From the NCBI RefSeq assembly GCF_030538755.1, contig NZ_JAUNTJ010000010.1, forward strand, positions 47,351 to 111,350: 64,000 bases of DNA. The letters are read 5' to 3'. Below, piece by piece: positions 32,097 to 41,852 of the stretch; within the stretch, counting starts at the first letter, position 1; each line of letters starts with the position of its first letter. Below the pieces are notes generated by a model. The model was not told the DNA's origin and did not search any database. It worked only from the letters and a program-made list of their open reading frames with translations. Source of the DNA: Paracoccus sp. (in: a-proteobacteria) (GTDB lineage: Bacteria; Pseudomonadota; Alphaproteobacteria; Rhodobacterales; Rhodobacteraceae). A program made the position numbers and the translations under genes.

Positions 32097-33611
32097 ATGA
32101 CCGCGCTGGATTTCTCAATCGTCCTGCCCGAGTTTCTGCTGGCCGTCTATGCGATGGCCGCGCTGCTGGCGGGGGCTTATCTGGGCAAGGACGCCATCGC
32201 GCGCCCGATCCTGTGGACAACGGTGGCGGTGCTGCTGGTGGTGGCGCTGCTGATCGGCTTTGGCGGGCGGGCGGACCAGACCGCATTCTTTGGCATGTTC
32301 ATCGACGATGCCTTTGCGCGTTTTGCCAAGGTCGTCGTGCTGATCTCGGCCGCTGCCGTTCTGGCGATGAGCGCCGAATATATGCTGCGCCGCAATCTGC
32401 TGCGGTTCGAGTTTCCGATCCTGATCGTGCTGGCCGCGCTTGGCATGTGCCTGATGGTTTCGTCGAATGACCTGCTGACGCTGTATATGGGCCTCGAATT
32501 GCAGTCGCTGTCGCTTTATGTGGTGGCCGCGATGCGCCGCGACAGCGCCCGTTCGTCCGAGGCGGGGCTGAAGTATTTCGTTCTGGGCGCGCTGTCTTCG
32601 GGTCTGCTGCTGTATGGGATGTCGCTGGTTTATGGCTTTGCCGGAACCACGAGTTTTGCCGGCGTGATGGCGGCGGTATCGGGCGGCGAGCATCTGTCGG
32701 TCGGGCTGCTGTTCGGTCTGGTGTTCCTGCTGGTCGGCCTTGCCTTCAAGGTGTCGGCGGTGCCCTTCCATATGTGGACGCCGGACGTTTACGAAGGTTC
32801 GCCGACCCCGGTGACAGCCTTCTTTGCCACCGCGCCCAAGGTGGCGGCGATGGCGCTGATCGCGCGGGTGATGTTCGGTGCCTTTGGTCAGGCCACGGCT
32901 GACTGGTCGCAGATCATCGCGGCGCTTGCGGCCATGTCCATGTTCCTTGGCGCGATTGCCGGGATCGGGCAGCGCGACATCAAGCGGCTGATGGCCTATT
33001 CATCCATCGCGCATATGGGCTTTGCGCTGGTCGGTCTGGCGGCGGGCACGGCCTATGGTGTGCAGGCGATGCTGCTGTATATGACCATCTATGCGGTGAT
33101 GAACGTCGGTGCCTTTGCCTTTATCCTGTCGCTGGAACGTGACGGCCGCCCGGTGACAGATCTGGCCAGCCTGAACAGCTTTGCCAGTGCCGAGCCGATG
33201 AAGGCGTGGGCGGTGCTGTTCCTGATGTTCAGCCTTGCCGGTGTGCCGCCCTTCCTGGGCTTTTTCGCCAAGCTGGGCGTGCTGTCGGCGGCGGTTGATG
33301 CGGGGATGACATGGCTGGCGATTGCTGGCGTGGTCGCTTCGGTGATTGGTGCGTTTTATTACCTGCGCATCGTTTACTACATGTTCTTCGGCGCCGAGGC
33401 CGAGGGGGTTCACAGCCGCATGGGCGTGGTTCAGACCGTGGCGCTGCTGGTTCCGGCTGCGGTGCTGCTGATCGGTGCGGCGACGATGTTCGGCGTGGAT
33501 CGCGCGGCGGCAACCGCTGCGGATACGCTGGTCGGGGCTGCGGCGATTGCGCCTGTGGATGCGCCTGTCGCGGGGCAGGGTGCTGCTGTCACCCCCGGCG
33601 GCGACGGGTGA
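32097..33611 (+). CDS. nuoN: NADH-quinone oxidoreductase subunit N
   Basis: 504 residues from the ATG at 32097 (AAGGGGG upstream). NuoN (Nqo14, ND2) is the third antiporter-like pump. Conserved elements: [60 protein letters not shown]. Its stop overlaps the GTG start of birA. Confidence 0.97.
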   Translation: MTALDFSIVLPEFLLAVYAMAALLAGAYLGKDAIARPILWTTVAVLLVVALLIGFGGRADQTAFFGMFIDDAFARFAKVVVLISAAAVLAMSAEYMLRRNLLRFEFPILIVLAALGMCLMVSSNDLLTLYMGLELQSLSLYVVAAMRRDSARSSEAGLKYFVLGALSSGLLLYGMSLVYGFAGTTSFAGVMAAVSGGEHLSVGLLFGLVFLLVGLAFKVSAVPFHMWTPDVYEGSPTPVTAFFATAPKVAAMALIARVMFGAFGQATADWSQIIAALAAMSMFLGAIAGIGQRDIKRLMAYSSIAHMGFALVGLAAGTAYGVQAMLLYMTIYAVMNVGAFAFILSLERDGRPVTDLASLNSFASAEPMKAWAVLFLMFSLAGVPPFLGFFAKLGVLSAAVDAGMTWLAIAGVVASVIGAFYYLRIVYYMFFGAEAEGVHSRMGVVQTVALLVPAAVLLIGAATMFGVDRAAATAADTLVGAAAIAPVDAPVAGQGAAVTPGGDG

Positions 33612-34387
33612 GCCTGCCCGCCGATACCCGGACGGATTGGCCTGATGGCGTTGCGCGGCATATTCTGTCGCGCTGCGATTCCACCAATGCCGAGGCGCTG
33701 CGGCTGGCCCCCGGCCTGTCTGGCGCGGCGTGGATCATGGCGCGCGAACAGACAGCGGGCCGTGGGCGGCGCGGGCGCGGCTGGTCGATGCAGACCGGTA
33801 ACTTTGCCGCCACCCTGCTGATGCGTCCGACCGGCGGGCCTGCGGATGCCGCCCAGCTGTCGTTTGTCGCCGCACTGGCCTTGCATGATGCGTTGCGTGA
33901 CGCGGCTGGCCCTGCCGCGCGGTTGTCGATCAAATGGCCCAACGATCTGCTGCTGAACGGCGGCAAGGTGGCGGGCATCCTGCTGGAAAGCGGTGGCAGC
34001 GGCGCGCGGCTGGATGCGCTGGCCATCGGCATCGGCGTGAACCTGATCGCGGCCCCCCCTGCGGATGCGCTGGAACCCGGTGCCATGCCCGCCGTCAGCA
34101 TCGCCGGGGAAACCGGCCTGACCATCGCGCCCGAGGATTTTCTGGACCTGCTGGCCCCCGCCTTTGATCGCTGGCTGCGGCAGATGACTGCCTATGGCTT
34201 TGCGCCGATCCGCACCGCATGGCTGGCGCGCGCCGCGCATCTGGGCGGCACCGTCACCGCCCGGACCGGCAAGGCCGAAATCACCGGCACCTTTGAAACC
34301 ATCGACGACAGCGGCGCGCTGATCCTGAAGACCTCGCAGGGGCGTCAGGCGATCCCGGCGGCCGATATTTACTTTAGCGAAAGCTGA
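33608..34387 (+). CDS. birA: Biotin--[acetyl-CoA-carboxylase] ligase, without DNA-binding domain
   Basis: 259 residues from a GTG overlapping the nuoN stop (GTGA). BirA activates biotin to biotinyl-AMP and transfers it to the lysine of biotin-carrier domains. The catalytic loop [20 protein letters not shown], the [20 protein letters not shown] motif and the small C-terminal SH3-like domain are present. There is no N-terminal HTH, so it is a class I ligase and not the biotin repressor. birA at the 3' end of the complex I cluster is known from P. denitrificans. A substrate, pyruvate carboxylase, is encoded 10 kb downstream. Confidence 0.94.
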   Translation: MSLPADTRTDWPDGVARHILSRCDSTNAEALRLAPGLSGAAWIMAREQTAGRGRRGRGWSMQTGNFAATLLMRPTGGPADAAQLSFVAALALHDALRDAAGPAARLSIKWPNDLLLNGGKVAGILLESGGSGARLDALAIGIGVNLIAAPPADALEPGAMPAVSIAGETGLTIAPEDFLDLLAPAFDRWLRQMTAYGFAPIRTAWLARAAHLGGTVTARTGKAEITGTFETIDDSGALILKTSQGRQAIPAADIYFSES

Positions 34388-34390
34388 TCC

Positions 34391-35170
34391 ATGCTGCTGT
34401 GCATTGATACTGGCAATACCAACAGCGTGTTTTCCCTTTGGGATGGCGAGCAATTCGTCTCGCATTGGCGGATCAGCACCGATCCCCGGCGCACGGCGGA
34501 CGAATATTTCGTCTGGCTGCAAACCATGATTTCGCTGACGCATTTTGATCTGGACATTGATTCCTGCATCATCAGCTCGACCGTGCCGCGCGTGGTGTTC
34601 AACCTGCGTGTGCTGTGCAACCGCTACTTCAACACGCGCCCGCTGGTGGTCGGCAAGCCCGACTGCCTGCTGCCCATGGCCCCGCGGGTCGAGCCGGGGT
34701 CGGCGGTCGGTCCCGACCGGATCGTGAACACCTGGGCGGCCCATGTGCGCCACGGCGGCGATCTGGTGGTGGTCGATTTCGGCACCGCCACCACCTTTGA
34801 CGTGGCCGACACCGACGGGGCCTATATCGGCGGGGTGATCGCGCCGGGGGTGAACCTGTCGCTTGAGGCGCTGCACATGGGCGCGGCCTCGTTGCCGCAT
34901 GTCGATGTGACCATGCCGCCGCAGGTGATCGGGCGAAATACCGTGGCCTGTATTCAGTCTGGTATCTTTTGGGGTTATATCGGTCTGGTGCAGGGCATCG
35001 TGCAGAAAATCCGCCAAGAGCGGGCCAGACCGATGAAGGTGATCGCAACCGGCGGGCTGGCCCCGCTGTTCGATCAGGGCTTCGATTTGTTCGACGCGAT
35101 CGAGGACGATCTGACAGTCCACGGTCTGCGGCTGATTTATGACCACAACAGGGAGGCGGGAAATGTCTGA
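34391..35170 (+). CDS. coaX: Type III pantothenate kinase
   Basis: 259 residues, the usual length. CoaX phosphorylates pantothenate, the first step of coenzyme A synthesis, and is feedback-insensitive. The ASKHA fold motifs are LLCIDTGNTNSVFSLWDGEQ (phosphate 1), VGPDRIVNTWAAHVRHGGDL, VVDFGTATTFDV, GGVIAPGVNLSLEALHMGAA and VIATGGLAPLFDQ. It overlaps the RNase J gene by 8 nt and follows birA by 3 nt, so all three are probably co-transcribed with nuo. Confidence 0.95.
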   Translation: MLLCIDTGNTNSVFSLWDGEQFVSHWRISTDPRRTADEYFVWLQTMISLTHFDLDIDSCIISSTVPRVVFNLRVLCNRYFNTRPLVVGKPDCLLPMAPRVEPGSAVGPDRIVNTWAAHVRHGGDLVVVDFGTATTFDVADTDGAYIGGVIAPGVNLSLEALHMGAASLPHVDVTMPPQVIGRNTVACIQSGIFWGYIGLVQGIVQKIRQERARPMKVIATGGLAPLFDQGFDLFDAIEDDLTVHGLRLIYDHNREAGNV

Positions 35171-36839
35171 TCGTCTGATCTATCTGCCGCTGGGCGGCGC
35201 GGGCGAGATTGGGATGAACGCCTATATCTACGGCTATGGCCCGGCCGGGAAAGAGCGGCTGATCCTTGTCGATCTGGGCGTCACCTTTGGCGACATGGAC
35301 AGTGCGCCGGGGATCGACCTGATTATGGCCGACCTGCGCTGGCTGGAAGAAAACAAGCATCGGCTTGAGGCGATTTTCATCACCCACGGCCATGAAGATC
35401 ACGTCGGCGCCCTTGGCCTGTTGTGGAACAAGCTGAAAAAGCCGGTCTATTGCCGCCCCTTCACCGGCGCGCTGGCCCGCATGAAGCTGGAAGAGGCGGG
35501 CATCGCCCCCGATGCGGTTCAGATCACCGGCCCCCGGCCCGAAGTGGTGCAGGCTGGCCCGTTCACTGTGCAGTTCGTCCCGATCAGCCACTCGATCCCT
35601 GAAAGCGCGGCACTGCTGATCGACACGCCTGCGGGTAGAATCATGCACTCGGGCGATTTCAAGCTGGACGGCACCCCGGTGGTGGGCGAAGCCTTTGACC
35701 CGATCATGTGGCATCAGATCGCGGGCGAAGGACAGGGCATCAAGGTTCTGGCCTGCGATTCGACCAACGTCTTCAGCCCGCAGCCGGGCCGCTCCGAGGC
35801 GATCCTGGCCAACCCGCTGCTGGATTTCGTCATGGCGCAGCCGAATATGGTCGTCGCCACCACCTTTGCCAGCAATATCGCCCGCCTGAAAACACTGGCC
35901 GAAGCCGGGATCGCATCGGGGCGTCAGGTCTGCCTGCTGGGGCGCGCGATGCGCAAGATGGTGCAAACGGCGCTGGATACCGGCATCCTGACCGATTTCC
36001 CCGATACCATCGGCCCCGAACAGGCATCCGAACTGCCGCGCAACAAGGTGCTGCTGATCGTCACTGGCAGTCAGGGCGAACGCCGGGCAGCCTCGGCACA
36101 ACTGTCGCGCGGGCGCTATCTGGGGCTGCAACTGAAAGAGGGCGACAGCTTCCTGTTCAGCTCGCGCACGATTCCGGGCAACGAACGCGGTGTGATCCGT
36201 ATCATGAACGCTCTGTCGGAACTGGGTGTCGATGTGTTCGATGCCGATGACGGCACCTTCCACGTCTCGGGCCATGCCAACCGCCCGGATCTACAGGCGG
36301 TGCACGATCTGATAAAGCCCGACATCCTGATTCCGATGCACGGCGAACATATGCACCTGCGCGAACATGCGAAAATGGCGCGCGCCAAGGGCATTGCCTC
36401 GGAAATCGCGGTGAACGGCACCATGCTGGACCTGACCGGCCCGACCCCGAAAATCGTCGATCAGGTGGAAACCGGGCGGCTGTATCTGGATGGCACGATG
36501 CTGATCGGCGCGATGGATGGCATCGTGCGCGACCGTATCCGCATGGCACTGAACGGCCACGCGCTGGTCTCGGTGATCGTGGATGAGGATGACAATGTTC
36601 TGCCCGATGCCTGGGTCGAACTGATGGGCCTGCCCGACATCACCCGCAACGGCCAGCCACTGGCCCGCCATATCGAAACCGAACTGGCCGAGGTTCTGGA
36701 ACGGGCCGACGCCCGCATGGTGCACGATGACGCAAAAATGGACGAAGCGATCCGCCGCGCCACCCGCCAGATCGCCATGGAAGAAATCGGCAAAAAACCC
36801 GAAGTCACCGTAATCATCAGCCGCCTGATGGCCGACTGA
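35163..36839 (+). CDS. rnj: Ribonuclease J
   Basis: 558 residues from the ATG at 35163 (GGGAGGCGGG upstream). RNase J is a metallo-beta-lactamase/beta-CASP nuclease with 5'-3' exonuclease and endonuclease activity in mRNA decay and rRNA maturation. Motif 2, FITHGHEDHVGALGLL, holds the zinc ligands. HSGDFKLDGTP is motif 4-like, and the beta-CASP motifs include LACDSTNVFSPQPGRSE and HVSGHANRPDLQAVHDLIKP. Alphaproteobacteria commonly have it alongside RNase E. Last gene of the nuo-birA-coaX unit. Confidence 0.95.
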   Translation: MSDRLIYLPLGGAGEIGMNAYIYGYGPAGKERLILVDLGVTFGDMDSAPGIDLIMADLRWLEENKHRLEAIFITHGHEDHVGALGLLWNKLKKPVYCRPFTGALARMKLEEAGIAPDAVQITGPRPEVVQAGPFTVQFVPISHSIPESAALLIDTPAGRIMHSGDFKLDGTPVVGEAFDPIMWHQIAGEGQGIKVLACDSTNVFSPQPGRSEAILANPLLDFVMAQPNMVVATTFASNIARLKTLAEAGIASGRQVCLLGRAMRKMVQTALDTGILTDFPDTIGPEQASELPRNKVLLIVTGSQGERRAASAQLSRGRYLGLQLKEGDSFLFSSRTIPGNERGVIRIMNALSELGVDVFDADDGTFHVSGHANRPDLQAVHDLIKPDILIPMHGEHMHLREHAKMARAKGIASEIAVNGTMLDLTGPTPKIVDQVETGRLYLDGTMLIGAMDGIVRDRIRMALNGHALVSVIVDEDDNVLPDAWVELMGLPDITRNGQPLARHIETELAEVLERADARMVHDDAKMDEAIRRATRQIAMEEIGKKPEVTVIISRLMAD

Positions 36840-36842
36840 CCC

Positions 36843-36894
36843 GTCTTTCGTTTCCAAATATCCTCTGGGGGTCCGGGGGGTGAAGCGCCCCCGG
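36843..36894 (+). repeat. Family A dispersed palindromic repeat, second full-length copy
   Basis: Differs from the copy at 478-529 in only three of 52 positions, in the same orientation: GTCTTTCGTTT, the ATATCC core, then the CCGGGGGG / CGCCCCCGG hairpin. It starts 4 bp after the RNase J stop and ends 28 bp before trmB. Relative to RNase J the tail precedes the hairpin, the reverse of the ispH case. Confidence 0.7.
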
Positions 36895-36921
36895 CCTTTG
36901 GGCACAACCTTGCAACAGATC

Positions 36922-37635
36922 ATGACCGACGAACCCGAAACCTTTGATCCCAACCCGCCGCGCCGTAATTTCTATGGCCGCCGCCACGGCAAGACTCTGC
37001 GGCAAAGCCAAAAGGGCTATCTGGCAGAGGATCTGGGCGATCTGCGCCCGCGGGGCATCACCGTGGCGGACAATCCTGACCGCGAACCGATCGACCCGGC
37101 CGGGATCTTTGGCGATGACCGTCCCGTCTGGCTGGAGGTTGGCTTTGGCGGTGGCGAACATCTGGTTCATATGGCCGCGCGCTATCCGCAGGTGGGCATC
37201 ATCGGGTGCGAGCCGTTTATCAACGGCGTAGCTATGCTGCTGGGCAAGATCCGCGCGGCGGGTGTCACCAACCTCAGCGTTCATCCCGGCGATGCGCGTG
37301 ACCTGATGGATGTGCTGCCCGATGCGGTGCTGGACCGGGCGTTTCTGTTATATCCCGATCCATGGCCCAAGGCGCGCCATCACCGCCGGCGCTTTGTCAC
37401 GCCGGAACATCTGATCCCGCTGGCGCGCATCATGCGCCCCGGCGCTGTTTTCCGCATCGCCAGCGACATCCCCGATTACATGCGCCAATCCCGCGAACAG
37501 GTGCCGCCCGCCGGGTTTGAACTGATAGCCGATACCGATCAGCCATGGGATGACTGGCTGTCCACGCGCTATGAGCAAAAGGCCCTGCGCGAAGGTCGTG
37601 TGCCGCATTACCTGACATTCCGGCGTCAGGGTTAG
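36922..37635 (+). CDS. trmB: tRNA (guanine-N7-)-methyltransferase
   Basis: 237 residues from the ATG at 36922; the frame is open to 36880 but that part overlaps the end of a repeat. TrmB methylates G46 in the variable loop of tRNAs with SAM. SAM site WLEVGFGGGEHLVHMAARYP and the family motif AFLLYPDPWPKARHHRRRFV are intact, with an Arg-rich start (PPRRNFYGRRHGKTLR). It stands alone between two family A repeats. Confidence 0.94.
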   Translation: MTDEPETFDPNPPRRNFYGRRHGKTLRQSQKGYLAEDLGDLRPRGITVADNPDREPIDPAGIFGDDRPVWLEVGFGGGEHLVHMAARYPQVGIIGCEPFINGVAMLLGKIRAAGVTNLSVHPGDARDLMDVLPDAVLDRAFLLYPDPWPKARHHRRRFVTPEHLIPLARIMRPGAVFRIASDIPDYMRQSREQVPPAGFELIADTDQPWDDWLSTRYEQKALREGRVPHYLTFRRQG

Positions 37636-37646
37636 GGCATCAGCAC

Positions 37647-37692
37647 GCGGGGGCCAGCCCCCGCACCCCCGGGATATTTGCAAACGAAAGAC
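37647..37692 (+). repeat. Family A repeat, terminator of trmB
   Basis: Hairpin GCGGGGG / CCCCCGC (37647-37664) 12 bp after the trmB stop, then the conserved GGGATATTTGCAAACGAAAG tail. Orientation is hairpin-then-tail with respect to trmB, as for ispH and pyc. Confidence 0.7.
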
Positions 37693-37700
37693 AGAGCGGG

Positions 37701-38378
37701 TTAGCCGAGTGAGGCGACCCATTCCGGCACGGTCTGGCTGGCCGGGCCGATGATGCGTTGGGCAAAGTCGCGTCCGTTGGCGCTGTCGGCGAGGTTCAGT
37801 TCCACGCAGCGCACACCCGCGCGGGCGGCGTGTTGGGCGAAGCCTGCGGCGGGATAGACCTGACCCGAGGTGCCGATGGCGGCGAAAAGGTCGGCCTCGT
37901 CCAGTGCGTCCCAGATTTCGCGCATATGTTTGGGGATTTCGCCGAACCAGACGATGTCGGGGCGTGTGGTCTGCGAACCGCAGTGGGGGCAGTGATCGCT
38001 GGTGTGCATGACTGCCGGGGCCTGCCAATCCCAGCGGCAGACGGTGCAGGTTGCACGGTCCAGAGCGCCGTGCATATGGATGACGTGGCGGTTGCCTGCG
38101 CGTTCGTGCAGGTCGTCCACGTTCTGCGTGACAAGGGTCAGTTCGTGGTTCTGCGCCAGTTGCGCCAAGGCGAAATGTGCGGCATTCGGCTGGGCTTGCG
38201 TGGCTTTGGCCCGGCGCTGGTTGTAGAATTCATGGACCAGTTCGGGGTCACGCTCGAACGCTTCGGGGGTGGCCACGTCTTCGACCCGGTGGCCTTCCCA
38301 AAGTCCGTCAGGGCCGCGAAAGGTGGCCAGCCCGCTTTCCGCCGAGATACCCGCGCCGGTCAGAACCACGATGCGCAT
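37701..38378 (-). CDS. cobB: NAD-dependent protein deacylase, sirtuin family
   Basis: 225 residues from the ATG at 38378 (MRIVVLTGAGISAESGLATF). Sirtuins remove acetyl or longer acyl groups from lysine using NAD. GAGISAESGLATFRG, TQNVDDLHERAGN and the catalytic His in VIHMHGALDRATC are present. The structural zinc cysteines are in CTVCRWDW and CPHCGSQ. Residues YNQRR, near position 65, match the Tyr-x-x-Arg of class III sirtuins, which prefer succinyl or malonyl groups. It lies 5 bp from the secreted-protein gene upstream. Confidence 0.92.
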   Translation of the reverse strand: MRIVVLTGAGISAESGLATFRGPDGLWEGHRVEDVATPEAFERDPELVHEFYNQRRAKATQAQPNAAHFALAQLAQNHELTLVTQNVDDLHERAGNRHVIHMHGALDRATCTVCRWDWQAPAVMHTSDHCPHCGSQTTRPDIVWFGEIPKHMREIWDALDEADLFAAIGTSGQVYPAAGFAQHAARAGVRCVELNLADSANGRDFAQRIIGPASQTVPEWVASLG

Positions 38379-38383
38379 GGCGG

Positions 38384-38689
38384 TCAGCGGCGGCAGTACA
38401 TTTCGGCGGAGGACGCAAACGAGCGATAGCGCGCCCAGAAGGCATTGTCGGCGTCGCGTTTCGACATCCGCACCTCTTGCGCCTTGTGCGGTTCGCGGAA
38501 GAATTGCGCGGCGCGGCGCTGATCGGCGCGCGACAGGGTTTGATTGGCGACCTGCTGGATGCAGCCACACAGCGGTGCGTTCCCGCGCGCGCGGTCAGAG
38601 CGGACGCAGGCGCTGTCGATCGGTCCGGCCATGGCCAGCGGGGTGGTCAGCACGACGGCGGCGGCCGCGATGATAAAGCGGTTGAGCAT
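38384..38689 (-). CDS. Small secreted cysteine-containing protein, hypothetical
   Basis: 101 residues from the ATG at 38689 (GAGGAGA upstream). Signal peptide MLNRFIIAAAAVVLTTPLAM with an AMA-G cleavage site. The mature region has CVRSDRARGNAPLCGCIQQV, a DUF-like TLSRADQRRAAQFFREPHKA and a C-terminal MYCRR, giving four cysteines that may form two disulfides. Likely periplasmic. I recognise the pattern from Rhodobacteraceae hypothetical proteins but no function. It precedes the sirtuin gene on the same strand. Confidence 0.75.
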   Translation of the reverse strand: MLNRFIIAAAAVVLTTPLAMAGPIDSACVRSDRARGNAPLCGCIQQVANQTLSRADQRRAAQFFREPHKAQEVRMSKRDADNAFWARYRSFASSAEMYCRR

Positions 38690-38758
38690 GATTCTGTCTC
38701 CTCGGGTTCCGGCCTTGGTGATCGGGCGGTGGCCCCGCCTCTGATTTGTCAGCTTATC

Positions 38759-38850
38759 CACAAGATATAGCCAAAATTCCAGGCCGGGTCCAATAAGGGA
38801 AAGTTTGGCGCGGATAGGGGGGCTGGCCCCCGTGTGGCCTATATCTTGTG
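38759..38850. repeat. 12-bp inverted repeat with consensus DnaA box at one arm
   Basis: Arms CACAAGATATAG (38759-38770) and CTATATCTTGTG (38839-38850) are perfect complements 68 bp apart. The first arm overlaps TTATCCACA (38754-38762), the strict DnaA-box consensus. The pair lies 70-161 bp upstream of the secreted-protein start and just before the end of the copper chaperone-like gene. Confidence 0.5.
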
Positions 38851-38861
38851 CCCTGTCCGGG

Positions 38862-39047
38862 TCAGATCGGTTCGGGCGTATAGCCGGCGTCGCGAATCAC
38901 TGCCTGGGCGGTCTGGCTGTCCAGCCGCTGCACATCGACGGTTTTCATGTCCAGGTCGATGACGGCATCGCCGCCTGCCGCCGTCACGGCCTTTTCGATG
39001 GCAGCCTTGCAATGGCCGCAGGTCATATCCTCGACTTTGAACAGCAT
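38862..39047 (-). CDS. Heavy-metal-associated domain protein (CopZ-like copper chaperone)
   Basis: 61 residues, a single HMA domain. The metal site is EDMTCGHCKAAIEKAV (CXXC) near residue 10. The usual LDMKTVDV and DAGYTPEPI ends are present. It would bind Cu(I) in the cytosol and pass it to an ATPase or regulator, but no copper ATPase or cueR is adjacent. Start at 39047 gives the canonical MxFKVxxMTCxHC N-terminus. Confidence 0.92.
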   Translation of the reverse strand: MLFKVEDMTCGHCKAAIEKAVTAAGGDAVIDLDMKTVDVQRLDSQTAQAVIRDAGYTPEPI

Positions 39048-39137
39048 TCTGTTTTTCCCCGATTGACGCCCGTCATGCGCCGGGCCAAACCTCGGGAATG
39101 AGCTTCGCCCGCCGCCCTTTGCCTCGTCAACCCCGCC

Positions 39138-40010
39138 ATGCATAATCTGCGGGCTGCCCTGTCGATGATCGGTGCGATGGCGCTGTTCGCGGTTGAGGAT
39201 ATGTTCCTTAAGCTGCTGGCCGAGCGGCTGTCGGTGGGGCAGGTTCTGGTGATGACGGGCACGCTGGCGACGGCGGTGTTCTGGGCGCTGATCGCGGCGC
39301 AGGGCGGGCGGTTGTGGACGCGCGAACTGCTGCACCCCATGGTGATGCTGCGCAATCTGGGCGAGGGGCTGGCTTGCGTTCTGTTTCTGTCGGCGCTGGT
39401 GCTGGGGGATCTGGCGACGGCCAGCGCCATTCTTCAGGCGCTGCCGCTGATGCTGACCTTGGGCGCGGTGGTGTTCTTGCGCGAGCGGGTAGGCTGGCGG
39501 CGGTGGCTGTCGATTCTGGTCGGCATGATCGGCGTGCTGATCGTCGTGCGGCCGGGAACCGAGGCGTTTCAGCCGGCATCCGCGCTGGCCGTCGGGGGCG
39601 TGCTGATGCTGACCATGCGCGATCTGGCAACGCGGAGGGTGCCGCCGGGGATCTCGTCCAAGGCACTGACGGCTTCGGCTTTTGCGTCGCTGGTGCCGTC
39701 CGGGCTGGTCTGGGTCGCGCTGCAACCGGGGCCGGTGCTGACACCTGATCTGACCGAAACCCTGCAATTGCTGTGCGCGGTGGCCTTTGGCCTGTGCGCC
39801 TATATGCTGATGGTTGCAGCCATGCGCCTGGGGGAAATCGCGGTGATCGCGCCGTTCCGCTATACCCGGCTGCTGTTCGCGCTGATCCTAGCGGTTTTGG
39901 TGTTCGGCGAACGGCCCGACGCCGCCACTCTGACGGGCGCGGCGATCATCGCGCTGGCGGGCATGGCTGCCATGTGGCGCGAGGCGCGGCTGGCGCGACG
40001 AGGACGGTAA
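39138..40010 (+). CDS. DMT family transporter (EamA domains)
   Basis: 290 residues with about ten membrane helices in two EamA repeats (about 5-135 and 148-280). Recognisable segments: AMALFAVEDMFLKLLAERLS, LATASAILQALPLMLTLGAV, RERVGWRRWLSILVGMIGVL, and IAPFRYTRLLFALILAVLVF in the second half. The family exports small metabolites; substrate not predictable. Divergent from the copper chaperone-like gene; 42 bp before lepA. Confidence 0.88.
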   Translation: MHNLRAALSMIGAMALFAVEDMFLKLLAERLSVGQVLVMTGTLATAVFWALIAAQGGRLWTRELLHPMVMLRNLGEGLACVLFLSALVLGDLATASAILQALPLMLTLGAVVFLRERVGWRRWLSILVGMIGVLIVVRPGTEAFQPASALAVGGVLMLTMRDLATRRVPPGISSKALTASAFASLVPSGLVWVALQPGPVLTPDLTETLQLLCAVAFGLCAYMLMVAAMRLGEIAVIAPFRYTRLLFALILAVLVFGERPDAATLTGAAIIALAGMAAMWREARLARRGR

Positions 40011-40052
40011 ATCCCCCTTTTCGCACCCCGCGCGCCCTTGTATAGCCGGGCC

Positions 40053-41852
40053 ATGACCGACCTTGATCTCATCCGCAATTTTTCCATCGTGGCCCATATC
40101 GACCACGGCAAATCCACCTTGGCCGACCGGCTGATCCAGATGACGGGGACTGTCGCCGAACGCGACATGAAGGCCCAGTTGCTGGACAGCATGGATATTG
40201 AACGCGAACGCGGCATCACCATCAAGGCGAACACCGTGCGTATCGAATATCCGGCGAAGGATGGGCGCACCTATGTGCTGAACCTGATCGACACCCCCGG
40301 CCACGTCGATTTCGCCTATGAGGTCAGCCGCTCGATGCGCGCCGTCGAAGGCAGCCTGCTGGTGGTGGACGCGACGCAAGGGGTCGAGGCGCAGACGCTG
40401 GCCAACGTCTATCAGGCGATTGATGCTGACCACGACATCGTGCCGGTGCTGAACAAGATCGACCTGCCCGCAGCCGAACCTGACCGCGTGAAGGCCCAGA
40501 TCGAGGATGTGATCGGCATCGATGCTTCCGACGCGATTCCGATTTCCGCCAAGACCGGCCTTGGTATCCCCGACGTGTTGGAGGCCATTGTCACGCGTCT
40601 GCCCGCGCCAAAGGGCGACCGCGATGCGCCGCTGAAAGCGATGCTGGTTGATTCGTGGTATGACCCCTATCTGGGCGTCGTCGTGATGATTCGTGTCATG
40701 GACGGGGTGATCCGCAAGGGCGACCGCATCAAGATGATGCAGACCGGCGCGATTTACGGCATCGACAAGCTGGCGGTTTTGCGCCCGCAGATGCAGGATA
40801 TTGCGGAACTGGGGCCGGGGGAAATCGGCGTTCTGACGGCATCCATCAAACAGGTGCGCGATACCCGCGTTGGCGATACCATCACGCATGAACGCAAGGG
40901 CACCGATACGCCGCTGCCCGGTTTTAAACCCGCGCAGCCGGTGGTATTCTGCGGTTTGTTCCCCGTCGATGCCAATGATTTCGAGGCGCTGCGCGACGCC
41001 ATCGAGAAACTGGCGCTGAACGATGCCAGTTTCAGCTATGAGATGGAAACTTCGGCGGCGCTTGGCTTTGGTTTCCGTTGCGGTTTCCTTGGGCTTTTGC
41101 ATCTTGAGGTAATCCGCGACCGGCTGGAGCGGGAATACGACCTTGATCTGATTACCACCGCGCCGTCAGTTGTTTTCAAGCTGCATATGAAAGACGGCGA
41201 GGTGCGCGATCTTCATAACCCTGCCGATATGCCCGACCTGACCTATGTCGATCATATCGAGGAACCGCGCATCAAGGCTACGATCATGGTGCCAGATGAA
41301 TATCTGGGCGATGTTCTGAAACTGTGTCAGGACCGGCGCGGTATTCAGATGGACCTGACCTATGCCGGTTCCCGTGCGATGGTGGTTTATGACCTGCCGC
41401 TGGCCGAGGTTGTTTTTGATTTCTATGATCGCCTGAAATCCGTGACCAAGGGCTATGCGTCGTTCGATTACCAGATCAGCGAATATCGCGAAGATTTCTT
41501 GGTGAAAATGTCCATCCTTGTGAACGACGAACCCGTTGATGCGCTGGCCATCATGGTTCACCGCGACCGCGCCGAAACGCGCGGCCGAGTGATGGTGGAA
41601 AAGCTGAAAGACCTGATCCCCCGGCATATGTTCAAAATCCCGATTCAGGCCGCAATTGGCGGACGGGTTATCGCCCGCGAAACCCTGTCTGCCATGCGCA
41701 AGGACGTGACCGCGAAATGCTATGGCGGCGACGCGACCCGCAAGAAAAAGCTGCTGGAAAAGCAGAAGGCGGGGAAAAAGAAGATGCGCCAGTTCGGTAA
41801 GGTCGAAATCCCGCAGACGGCGTTTATTCAGGCGTTGAAGATGGATAATTGA
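40053..41852 (+). CDS. lepA: Elongation factor 4 (back-translocating GTPase)
   Basis: 599 residues. LepA binds the ribosome and acts on stalled or mistranslocated complexes. GTPase motifs: [16 protein letters not shown] (P-loop), the [15 protein letters not shown] switch, [17 protein letters not shown] and SAKTGLG. The LepA-specific C-terminal domain includes [20 protein letters not shown] and [20 protein letters not shown]. The start at 40053 is the usual [19 protein letters not shown]. Confidence 0.97.
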   Translation: MTDLDLIRNFSIVAHIDHGKSTLADRLIQMTGTVAERDMKAQLLDSMDIERERGITIKANTVRIEYPAKDGRTYVLNLIDTPGHVDFAYEVSRSMRAVEGSLLVVDATQGVEAQTLANVYQAIDADHDIVPVLNKIDLPAAEPDRVKAQIEDVIGIDASDAIPISAKTGLGIPDVLEAIVTRLPAPKGDRDAPLKAMLVDSWYDPYLGVVVMIRVMDGVIRKGDRIKMMQTGAIYGIDKLAVLRPQMQDIAELGPGEIGVLTASIKQVRDTRVGDTITHERKGTDTPLPGFKPAQPVVFCGLFPVDANDFEALRDAIEKLALNDASFSYEMETSAALGFGFRCGFLGLLHLEVIRDRLEREYDLDLITTAPSVVFKLHMKDGEVRDLHNPADMPDLTYVDHIEEPRIKATIMVPDEYLGDVLKLCQDRRGIQMDLTYAGSRAMVVYDLPLAEVVFDFYDRLKSVTKGYASFDYQISEYREDFLVKMSILVNDEPVDALAIMVHRDRAETRGRVMVEKLKDLIPRHMFKIPIQAAIGGRVIARETLSAMRKDVTAKCYGGDATRKKKLLEKQKAGKKKMRQFGKVEIPQTAFIQALKMDN

